Below are positions 57,521 to 64,000 of a DNA stretch of 64,000 bases, in pieces; the first letter of the stretch is position 1, and each line of letters begins with the position of its first letter. Below the pieces are notes generated by a model. It did not search any database, was not told where the DNA came from, and worked only from the letters and a program-made list of their open reading frames with translations. This DNA is from Campylobacter concisus (GTDB taxonomy: Bacteria > Campylobacterota > Campylobacteria > Campylobacterales > Campylobacteraceae), in assembly GCF_003049735.1 (NCBI RefSeq), contig NZ_PIRM01000001.1, positions 248,001 through 312,000 on the forward strand. The letters run 5' to 3'. Made by a program: the position numbers and the translations under genes.

Positions 57521-59059
57521 CTAAACGCCTAAAAATTTAGCAAGAGCAAAATAAAATATAGCTGATGATATTGCAGCTGCAGGAAGCGTGATGAGCCAAG
57601 CTAGGATGATAGGTCTTACCATTTTCCAGTTGGCGTTTTTATTTACGATGCCAATGCCCAAAACCGCGCCTATTAGGATATGCGTAGAGCTAACTGGTAT
57701 GCCAAGCTTTGTAGCTAGAAGTATGACGATACTTGAGGCAAGCTCGGCACTAAAGCCAGTTGTCGGCAAAATTTCAGCTAGTTTTGAGCCGATGGTGGTG
57801 ATGACCTCTTTGCCTAAAAACCAAAGTCCAACGACAAGCGAGATGCCAAAGGTTACCATTGCGATACTAGGTATCGGCGAGCTTTCGTTTATAGAGCCAG
57901 TTTTTAGTACGTCGAGTACGGCTGCAAATGGTCCAACTGCATTTGCGATATCGTTTGCACCATGTGAAAATGCAAAAGATGAAGCGGTAAAAATTTGAAA
58001 CCATGAGAAAATTCTATTGATGCTCTTTTCGCTATCGTTTTTGCTCATGACGTTTATGATAGCAAGGCTTGCAAGATACGCTAGAGCCCCAATCACAAAG
58101 ATGATCCAGACGGTTTGGATGATACTAAAGGCTAAATTTATATGCTCTAGCCCTTTAAAAAGCATCATCGATGAGATGACCATTGCTGCAAATCCAGCGA
58201 TGATCGGGATGTGCTTTTTCATCGCTTTAAAAGTATCTATCTCTTTTTCACTATCTTTCATGATGCGAATTTTTGAGCGATACTCGCTGTATTCAGTGGT
58301 TTCGATCTCGTCCTCATCGATAACTGCAATCTTTGAAAGAGTAGCTATTTGCTCCTCAGCCGGCTTTGTTTTTAGTGCTTTTACAAAGCTTTCTTTATAA
58401 GCTTTTCGTTCAGCTTTTAGAGCTTTTAGATTCATTTTAAGTTCATGTGTTGGCTCAATAATCTTGCTTTTTACGTAGCCAAATATTATGTAAGACATCA
58501 CGCCGCCAAGCAGTGGGGAGATAACCCAACTAACGGCTATTCTACCGATCTCGCTCCATGAGACCATGCTAAATGGTTCTGGATCTTTTATCATAAATCC
58601 CATAGCAAGTCCTGCGCCAACGATGCCGCCAACGATCGAGTGAGTGGTCGAGACTGGCAGACCTTTTTTAGATGCATAAAATAGCCAAAGCCCAGAGCTA
58701 AGAAGGGCTGAAATCATGATGATGACAAATTTCATCGGATTTAGATCGCTTGGGAATTTTACGATCTCGTTTCTAATCGTATTTGTAACCTCAGATCCTG
58801 CAAATATCGCACCACTAAGCTCAAAAATGGCTGCGATGATGAGAGCTTGCTTAAGCGTAAGAGTCTTAGCGCCAACACTTGTGCCAAAGCTGTTTGCAAC
58901 GTCATTTCCACCGATATTAAAGGCCATAAAAAGACCAAACATACCGGCGATCAAGAATAAAAAGTAGTTATTTGTCGGAATGTATTGATAGCCCCAAACA
59001 AAAAATCCAACGCTACAAATTGCAAAAATAACAAATGCCAATAAGTTATCTCGAAGCAA
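57521..59059 (-). CDS. pit: inorganic phosphate transporter (PiT family)
   Basis: 512-aa inner-membrane Pi (metal-phosphate) symporter. Both PiT signature repeats are present: FNIGGNDVANSFGTSVGAKTL near residue 48 and FSHGANDIANAVGPFAAV near residue 368, as are SKKGLPVSTTHSIVGGIVG and KLGIPVSSTHILIGAVLG. About ten membrane segments surround a central cytoplasmic loop rich in Lys and Glu. Initiation at TTG is supported by AAGGGGG at good spacing. Divergent from the Ppx/GppA gene. Confidence 0.94.
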   Translation of the reverse strand: MLRDNLLAFVIFAICSVGFFVWGYQYIPTNNYFLFLIAGMFGLFMAFNIGGNDVANSFGTSVGAKTLTLKQALIIAAIFELSGAIFAGSEVTNTIRNEIVKFPSDLNPMKFVIIMISALLSSGLWLFYASKKGLPVSTTHSIVGGIVGAGLAMGFMIKDPEPFSMVSWSEIGRIAVSWVISPLLGGVMSYIIFGYVKSKIIEPTHELKMNLKALKAERKAYKESFVKALKTKPAEEQIATLSKIAVIDEDEIETTEYSEYRSKIRIMKDSEKEIDTFKAMKKHIPIIAGFAAMVISSMMLFKGLEHINLAFSIIQTVWIIFVIGALAYLASLAIINVMSKNDSEKSINRIFSWFQIFTASSFAFSHGANDIANAVGPFAAVLDVLKTGSINESSPIPSIAMVTFGISLVVGLWFLGKEVITTIGSKLAEILPTTGFSAELASSIVILLATKLGIPVSSTHILIGAVLGIGIVNKNANWKMVRPIILAWLITLPAAAISSAIFYFALAKFLGV

Positions 59060-59089
59060 TCAAGCCCCCTTGTAAGGTTTTTGATAGGG

Positions 59090-59095
59090 ATTATA
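59090..59095 (-). promoter_or_regulatory. candidate -10 of pit
   Basis: TATAAT on the minus strand, 30 nt upstream of the TTG start. No Pho-box-like repeat was recognised next to it. Confidence 0.5.
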
Positions 59096-59188
59096 TCTTG
59101 AAAAATATTAAAGTTTTTAGAATTTTTCAACTTTAAATGATACTAAATTATCATATGTTAGAATCTGCAAAAAATTTAAGGATAAATT

Positions 59189-60091
59189 TTGGTTATAGCG
59201 ATCGATCTTGGCTCAAACACATTTCGCGTAGCACTTGTCAAAAAAGAGCAAAATGGCTTTAGCAATGAGCAAATTTATGAAAATATAGTAGGAGCTGCCA
59301 GAGGGCTAAATGAAAGTGGCAAGATAGCAGATGAGTCCAGAAATAGGCTCTTTGAAGCGATAACAGAGGCTAAAAATAAATTTGATTTTGATAAATTTAA
59401 ATACGCAGCAGTCGCGACTGAGGCTTTTAGGGTAGCGTCAAATAGCGAGGAAATTTTTAGCGAGATAAGAGAGAAATTTGGCATAAATTTTCATATCATC
59501 AGTGGCAAAGCAGAAGCAAAGCTTACATTTTTGGGTGTTCAAAATGCTTTTAAAAAGCTTGGAATCAATGAAAAATTTAGCGTCATTGACATCGGTGGAG
59601 CAAGCTCAGAGATCGGTGAAGATGGAAATTTTATGAGTTTTAAATTTGGCATTATTACATTTTTTGAGAAATTTAAAACACTTGATTTAATGCAAGAAAA
59701 TGCAAAAATTTATACAAAAGATGCAAGAGAATTTTTAAATAGCTTAAAAAATAAATTTATCGTGCTGACTTCTGGTGTACCAACTACTATCGCAGCGCTA
59801 CGACTAGGACTTAACTATGAGAACTATGATCCAAAAAAAATAAACGGATATGAGCTTAGAGATGATGATCTTGCTTGGTTTGTAGATGAACTTTTAAAGA
59901 TGGATGATAAGAGCGCTGATTTGGCGGTTGGAAGAAACAGAAAGTATCCGCTCATCACCGGAACCTTGCTTTTAGAGGAGCTTTTAAGTGGGCAAGAAGC
60001 AAAATTTTTAGTTATTGACGATGGGCTTAGAGAGGGTGTTGGTGTTGCCTATCTGCAAGGAAAATTTCAAGAAATTATCACAAATTTTTAG
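59189..60091 (+). CDS. Ppx/GppA phosphatase family protein
   Basis: 300-aa ASKHA-fold phosphatase (exopolyphosphatase or pppGpp phosphohydrolase type). Motifs: VIAIDLGSNTFRVALVK, ARGLNESGKI, VATEAFRVASN, VIDIGGASSEIGE and TSGVPTTIAALRLG. The length equals the two catalytic subdomains without the C-terminal HD-like part of long Ppx, so the enzyme cannot be assigned firmly to Ppx or GppA. TTG start with AAGGA upstream and TAGAAT (59159-59164) as -10. Lies back to back with pit, linking phosphate uptake to polyphosphate or alarmone turnover. Confidence 0.88.
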   Translation: MVIAIDLGSNTFRVALVKKEQNGFSNEQIYENIVGAARGLNESGKIADESRNRLFEAITEAKNKFDFDKFKYAAVATEAFRVASNSEEIFSEIREKFGINFHIISGKAEAKLTFLGVQNAFKKLGINEKFSVIDIGGASSEIGEDGNFMSFKFGIITFFEKFKTLDLMQENAKIYTKDAREFLNSLKNKFIVLTSGVPTTIAALRLGLNYENYDPKKINGYELRDDDLAWFVDELLKMDDKSADLAVGRNRKYPLITGTLLLEELLSGQEAKFLVIDDGLREGVGVAYLQGKFQEIITNF

Positions 60092-60121
60092 TTAATATTT
60101 CAAAAATTTAAAGGAGAGGAA

Positions 60122-60553
60122 ATGAGTATAAGAGAGCAAATTTTAGCTGATATAAAAGAGGCTATGAAAGCAAAAGATGAGTTTAAAAGAGATACGTTAA
60201 GAACGCTAAATGCAGCACTTAAGCAAGTTGAAGTAGATCAAAGGATCGAGATGACCGACGAGGTCGTGCTTCCACTACTTCAAAAAGAGATCAAAAAGAG
60301 GGCTGACTCAGTTGAGCTTTATATAAAAGGCGCTAGGGAGGATTTGGCTAAAAAAGAGCAGGGCGAGATTGAGCTTATTAAGGCATATTTGCCAGCACAG
60401 CTAAGTGATGAAGAGCTTAAAGAAAAAATAAAAAAGATTATTGAAAGAGTCGGTAAAAATTTAGGCGCTGTAATGAAAATGGCAAAAGATGAGATCGGGG
60501 CAAGTGCTGAAGCAAAACGCATAAGTATGATCGCAAAAGAGCTTTTGGCTTAA
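60122..60553 (+). CDS. GatB/YqeY domain-containing protein
   Basis: 143-aa YqeY-like protein. The helical YqeY fold resembles the tRNA-binding tail of GatB. Visible: KDEFKRDTLRTLNAALKQVE, then KKRADSVELYIKGAREDLAKKE and a C-terminal GAVMKMAKDEIGASAEAKRI close to the family pattern. Role unknown; proposed to act in tRNA-dependent amidation or tRNA binding. AAAGGAGAGG lies before the ATG. Confidence 0.9.
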   Translation: MSIREQILADIKEAMKAKDEFKRDTLRTLNAALKQVEVDQRIEMTDEVVLPLLQKEIKKRADSVELYIKGAREDLAKKEQGEIELIKAYLPAQLSDEELKEKIKKIIERVGKNLGAVMKMAKDEIGASAEAKRISMIAKELLA

Positions 60554-60579
60554 AATCTACAATCTTATAAAACTTCTAA

Positions 60580-60618
60580 TTTTGAAAACCTACTTCTAAA
60601 TGTTGTAAGTTTTCAAAA
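60580..60618. terminator. terminator after the YqeY-like gene
   Basis: TTTTGAAAACCTAC (60580-60593) pairs with GTAAGTTTTCAAAA (60605-60618) with a single mismatch and an 11-nt loop, 27 nt after the stop. Confidence 0.6.
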
Positions 60619-61060
60619 AATCAAATACGACTTTCATTTTAAAAAGATAATTTTAAAGCATAATACTTATATGAATATGTTAAAAGGTAAAATACAAGCT
60701 TTTTTATATATTTGTATTGAAAACTATAATTTTCAAATTGTTATTTTAATTTTCTTATTTTTTCTTTTATATGAATTTAAATGTTGATTTATAGGTTTAT
60801 TTTGGATTTTATCTTTTGTATGATTATAATTTATCCATTAAATTTGACATAAAAATATTTGTAAGAAAATTAGTTAAATTTTACACTTTTCAAAAAATGT
60901 GAAATTTGTATTTATCTTATATATAACTTAAAATTTGATCTACCCTATTTTGAAAAAGTGAGCAAGGGCTATCTTTGGAGTTTGTGGTTCTTGCTTTTAA
61001 GCGCAGAGCACTAACCTTGCAAAAACTGCGATAAATGTACATAAAGCGCTCGCTCAAGAA
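60619..61060. other. long spacer with a GC-richer island at its right end
   Basis: About 440 bp. The left 320 bp are low-complexity A/T DNA in which no gene is visible. From about 60950 to 61050 base composition rises to the gene-like level of the neighbours; this part has a 41-codon frame on the minus strand and GCAAGG/CCTTGC inverted repeats that might fold, so it may be a gene remnant, a small ORF or an RNA. Confidence 0.4.
60917..61042 (-). CDS. possible 41-aa small ORF
   Basis: ATG at 61042 to TAA at 60917, 18 nt downstream of the hypothetical gene stop and on the same strand. The peptide is basic with three cysteines (core: SALRLKARTTNSKDSPCSLF) and does not match a family I know. No good ribosome-binding site precedes it. 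It may equally be an open stretch in a degenerate repeat or gene end. Confidence 0.25.
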   Translation of the reverse strand: MYIYRSFCKVSALRLKARTTNSKDSPCSLFQNRVDQILSYI

Positions 61061-61552
61061 TTAAATTTTATCGTCAAAAAATGTGCGGATATCCAGTGTG
61101 TAGTTTTTAGGCATAAAGATCGGCGAGTCTAAAATTTCAAGCAAGCCATCATCAAATGAGAGAAATTCCACTACTCTTTTGCGCCTATTATCAGTTTTTA
61201 TGCTCATATCGGCTAGATGCACTACCTTTACGATCTGCATTTTATCTGCCGTCCATTCAGAAAAAGCTAGAAATTTAGAGTCCTCTGAAAACAAAAAGCA
61301 AGCAGTCGCCCTTTCGCTAAGTAAAATTTGAAACGCATCGTCATCTTTAACTAAATTTTGATCAAAATTTGATAGTCTTTTTTCGTGGTTTGAAGGCTCA
61401 TTTTTTAATTTTAGACAGTGCTTGCTATTTATAAAAAGTCGTAGCTCGCCAAGGGTTGGAGCGCCCATAGCGACCTCACAGCCTTCAAATTTGGCGCTAA
61501 ATTTGCCATCACTACTACACGCATTTGCCTCATAGTCCCAAGCCGAGCTCAT
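61061..61552 (-). CDS. hypothetical protein
   Basis: 163-aa soluble protein with no signal peptide or membrane segment. It contains SSAWDYEANACSSDGKFSA, then MGAPTLGEL and the later ACFLFSEDSKFLAFSEWT; I recall similar wording (W-Y, C-S-x-DG, MGAP, W-S-x-DS-K-Y-L-A) in a small family of uncharacterised bacterial proteins with a beta-propeller-like feel, but I cannot name it. It lies 4 bp after the TolC-like gene and may be transcribed with it. Function unknown. Confidence 0.65.
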   Translation of the reverse strand: MSSAWDYEANACSSDGKFSAKFEGCEVAMGAPTLGELRLFINSKHCLKLKNEPSNHEKRLSNFDQNLVKDDDAFQILLSERATACFLFSEDSKFLAFSEWTADKMQIVKVVHLADMSIKTDNRRKRVVEFLSFDDGLLEILDSPIFMPKNYTLDIRTFFDDKI

Positions 61553-61556
61553 AAAT

Positions 61557-62903
61557 TTACCTATTAAATTTGCCTGCCATGGCTTTGTAGATATTTAGCT
61601 CGTCTTGTAAAAGCGTGTATTTTGCTTTTAATAGCCCTATTTTGGCTTCTAGCTCGCTATTTTTAGCCTCTAAAAACTGCTTTAGCTCGACCTTGCCGTA
61701 GGAGTATTTTAGTTCGTAAATTTTTGAAATTTCCTCATAGTTTTTTATCTGTTCTTGGTAGTTAGCAAGCAACGCTTCGTCGTTTAGGTAGCTTTTATAA
61801 AATGCGTCTATCTCGTTTAATGCGCTATTTAGAGTGCTTATGTAGTTTAGCTTTGCAAGCTCGAAATTTGCCTCGCTTACTTTTAAATTTGACTTTAGCT
61901 TAGAGTAGTTTAAAAACGGTAAATTTAAAGCGATGTTGCCATTTAGAAATTTAAGATTAAACGCTTCGTCTTTTTTGTCGGTACTGCTTTTGAGGCTAGC
62001 TCCTAGCGTGATGCTTGGATAAAACTCTTTTTGACTAGCTTTATAGTTTAGGATGCTCACTTCTATGCGGTAAATAGCCGCTCTTAGATCAGGCCTGTTT
62101 GCTATGGCGCTTGTTGGCACTTCTAGATCAACGCCCGCTCTTTTTACAGGACTTAGCGTAAGGCCTTCAAATTTAAGCTCAAATTCTGGCCTCTCATTTA
62201 ACAAAAACCTAAGCGTTTTTTTAGCAGTCACAAGCTCTTTTTTGGTATTTTCTATCTTGTTTTGAGCGCTTAAAAGCTGTGAGTTTATCTGTTTTAGGCT
62301 TAGAGCTTCCTCTTTGCCAAGCTCAAATTTAAACCTAACTATCTCATTTAGTTCATTATAAATTTCTAAAATTTGCTCATAAGTTTTAATGCTCTCATTT
62401 AGATATAAAATCTGAAAATAGGCGTCTGTTACGGAGTTTATCACGCTTAGTTTGCTAGCTTCCAGATCAAATTTAGTAGCATCTGCTTCAAACTTCGCTG
62501 CATCTTTGCTATTTGCAAGCTTTTGCCAAAGATCAAGCTCGTAGCTAAGCCCTATGCTTGAGCCAAAGCTTCTACTAGAAGCGCCGCCCTCTTTTATATT
62601 TTTGTTGCTTGATACCTCAATACCAGCGTTAAAGGTTGGGATTAAATTTGCTTCCAAAATACCAGCTTGAGCGAGGGCTTTATTTACATTTATAGCTGCT
62701 TTTGCAAGGTCGGTGTTGTTTTTAAGTGCTAGATCAATGAGCTCATTAAGATAGCTTTGGTGATACTCTTTCCACCAAGAAGTGTCTAAATTTAGTTCCT
62801 GACTAGCGTTATCTTCAAGTAAAATTTGCTTGTAATTTTCATCTATATTTTTAACAGTGCAGCCGCTTAAAACGAGCACTAAAGCTAAGCTTAGAAATTT
62901 CAT
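61557..62903 (-). CDS. TolC-family outer-membrane efflux lipoprotein
   Basis: Outer-membrane channel of the OprM/NodT type, partner of the MacB-like pump encoded just upstream. The ATG at 62903 (448 aa, GGGAG at good distance) is preferred to the in-frame ATG at 62924, because the protein then starts with a lipoprotein signal (MKFLSLALVLVLSGCT, lipid on Cys 15). Two OEP repeats of long coiled helices follow (ALAQAGILEANLIPTFNAGI; TSAIANRPDLRAAIYRIEVS is the classic second-repeat mark). Only 1 nt separates it from the macB stop. Confidence 0.92.
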   Translation of the reverse strand: MKFLSLALVLVLSGCTVKNIDENYKQILLEDNASQELNLDTSWWKEYHQSYLNELIDLALKNNTDLAKAAINVNKALAQAGILEANLIPTFNAGIEVSSNKNIKEGGASSRSFGSSIGLSYELDLWQKLANSKDAAKFEADATKFDLEASKLSVINSVTDAYFQILYLNESIKTYEQILEIYNELNEIVRFKFELGKEEALSLKQINSQLLSAQNKIENTKKELVTAKKTLRFLLNERPEFELKFEGLTLSPVKRAGVDLEVPTSAIANRPDLRAAIYRIEVSILNYKASQKEFYPSITLGASLKSSTDKKDEAFNLKFLNGNIALNLPFLNYSKLKSNLKVSEANFELAKLNYISTLNSALNEIDAFYKSYLNDEALLANYQEQIKNYEEISKIYELKYSYGKVELKQFLEAKNSELEAKIGLLKAKYTLLQDELNIYKAMAGKFNR

Positions 62904-62904
62904 A

Positions 62905-64000
62905 TTACTCCCTTGAAAGCGCATCTATTGGATTTAGTTTTGAGGCATTTTTAGCTGGCATGTAGCCAAAGATGATGCCAATCGCCATCGACATAACAAG
63001 CGCTAGCACGATCGAACCATTTGAAAAGATCATGCTAAAGCCATCTAAAAAGTTATTAAATATGTAGCCGATCGCGTAAGAAAAGGCTATACCAATAGCT
63101 CCGCCGATAAGGCAAAGTAGCACCGCCTCTATCAAAAACTGCTGTAAGATGTTGCTCTGCCTAGCTCCGATCGCCATTTTTATACCTATCTCTTTGGTGC
63201 GCTCTGTAACTGAGACTAGCATGATATTCATCACGCCTATACCACCAACTACGAGCGAGACGACGGCGATACTTGAGATGAGAAGGCGCATCGTCGAGAT
63301 GGTCTCTTCGATAGTTTGCTTGATGCTATCAGAATTTCTTGTAAAGAAGTCTTTTTTGCCGTGTTTTATCGTTAAAAGATCAGTTAGGCTCTTTTCTGCG
63401 ATTTGAGCATTTACGCTTTCATTTACTTTTACGGTTATTGAGCTAATAAATTTATCGCCCGTTATCTTGTTTATCACAGTCGTATATGGAGCATAAATTT
63501 TAAGTGAGCTAGCATCGCCGATTTTAAACTCATCTTTTTGTAAAACACCTATAATGCGAAGTGGCTTTTTGTTAAAAAGAATGATCTTACCGATAGGGTC
63601 TTCGTTTTTAAATATACTGTTTTTGGTGTTTTGGTCTATTAATGTGACAGAATCTGAGTTTAAAACCTCCTCATCATCGTAAATTCTTCCCTTTTCTAGT
63701 TTTAGTCCATTTACGTCAAAGCTCCCTACTCCACCGCCTTTTAGTGTCGCTGTTAAGGAGATATTTTCATACGTTAGTACGCCTGAAGTACTTGTATTTG
63801 GAGTGACTGAGTCCAGAAATGACTGCTTTGAGAGCATATTCGCATCACTTATAGAGAGCGTTTTTACCCTGCCTGAGAGCATATCGCCAAAGCCTTTTCC
63901 TGGCATGATATCGATCGTATTTGTGCCGATCTTTCTGATACCAGCTAAAATTTGCTCCTGTGAGCCTTTGCCAAGAGCTACGACGCTAATGACTGCAGTG
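62905..64000 (-). CDS. macB: MacB-type ABC transporter, C-terminal part (cut by window end)
   Basis: Frame is open to the window end, so about 365 C-terminal residues of a roughly 640-aa protein are seen; the N-terminal ATPase lies outside. Visible: the MacB periplasmic domain start (ISVVALGKGSQEQILAGIRK, then GTNTIDIMPGKGFGDML), a large extracytoplasmic domain, and the FtsX-like helices (VVGGIGVMNIMLVSVTERTK, EIGIKMAIGARQSNILQQF). In the family this pump exports macrolides, enterotoxin or lipopeptides with MacA and TolC. MacA would be expected upstream, beyond the edge. Confidence 0.92.
   Translation of the reverse strand, partial: TAVISVVALGKGSQEQILAGIRKIGTNTIDIMPGKGFGDMLSGRVKTLSISDANMLSKQSFLDSVTPNTSTSGVLTYENISLTATLKGGGVGSFDVNGLKLEKGRIYDDEEVLNSDSVTLIDQNTKNSIFKNEDPIGKIILFNKKPLRIIGVLQKDEFKIGDASSLKIYAPYTTVINKITGDKFISSITVKVNESVNAQIAEKSLTDLLTIKHGKKDFFTRNSDSIKQTIEETISTMRLLISSIAVVSLVVGGIGVMNIMLVSVTERTKEIGIKMAIGARQSNILQQFLIEAVLLCLIGGAIGIAFSYAIGYIFNNFLDGFSMIFSNGSIVLALVMSMAIGIIFGYMPAKNASKLNPIDALSRE

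Noticed and set aside
57588..58400. Two plus-strand frames (136 and 127 codons) opposite pit
   Set aside because: Antisense of a membrane protein; both PiT signatures are on the minus strand, and the plus frames show no family features.

Overview
The window is a gene-dense, AT-rich chromosomal segment of a Campylobacter. The evidence is the gene content and order: ilvB-ilvN-lpxD; ctpA-purC-purS-purQ-(SH3 protein)-plsC near htpG; a monomeric icd followed by mdh; oorDABC; mfrABE; and a hydABCDE/hyp [NiFe]-hydrogenase cluster. The combination recalls the C. concisus/C. curvus side of the genus, but the species cannot be fixed from sequence alone. No rRNA, tRNA, CRISPR array, complete insertion sequence or prophage was seen.

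Layout. 1-2.6 kb: end of a branched-chain amino-acid/lipid A operon (ilvB, ilvN, lpxD). 2.7-5.3 kb (minus): acetate overflow/ATP pathway (pta, ackA). 5.3-6.0 kb: flgH. 6.4-14.2 kb: uptake hydrogenase operon hydABCDE overlapping hypF, then nikR. 14.6-17.0 kb: a decayed nhaA followed by a DUF2157/GDYXXLXY membrane pair. 17.1-20.6 kb: hypBCDEA. 20.7-24.2 kb: an AsmA/DUF3971-type envelope protein and mltG, head-to-head with overlapping 5' ends. 24.3-30.2 kb: carbon metabolism (icd, mdh, 2-oxoglutarate:acceptor oxidoreductase oorDABC). 30.5-36.4 kb: TonB-dependent receptor, SAM methyltransferase, FecCD permease, ATPase and periplasmic binding protein, apparently one metal-chelate uptake locus. 36.8-40.5 kb: methylmenaquinol:fumarate reductase mfrABE. 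40.7-45.5 kb: a 1568-residue retention-module, type-I-secreted adhesin candidate with five EF-hand-headed repeats and a PA14-like domain. 45.5-49.6 kb: htpG and a divergent chemoreceptor. 49.7-54.6 kb (minus): ctpA-purC-purS-purQ-SH3 protein-plsC. 54.8-60.6 kb: clpB, pit, ppx-like gene and a YqeY-like gene. 60.9-64 kb (minus): an orphan hypothetical and a macB-tolC type efflux operon cut by the window end.

How the genes work together. H2 oxidation by HydABC feeds electrons to menaquinone; MfrABE can return electrons to fumarate at the periplasmic face. The hyp genes and nikR supply and control nickel for HydB. OorDABC, Icd and Mdh form part of a TCA pathway, and sucCD is not present between mdh and oorD. 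Pta-AckA recover ATP from acetyl-CoA.

Leads worth following: (1) the adhesin; (2) the receptor-methyltransferase-ABC uptake locus; (3) HydE looking like a stripped-down HypF relative; (4) HspR/HAIR-like operators at htpG and clpB; (5) the nhaA relic between the two hydrogenase gene blocks; (6) the overlapping divergent 5' ends of mltG and the DUF3971 gene. All functional statements are based on motif reading and family knowledge; no search was run.
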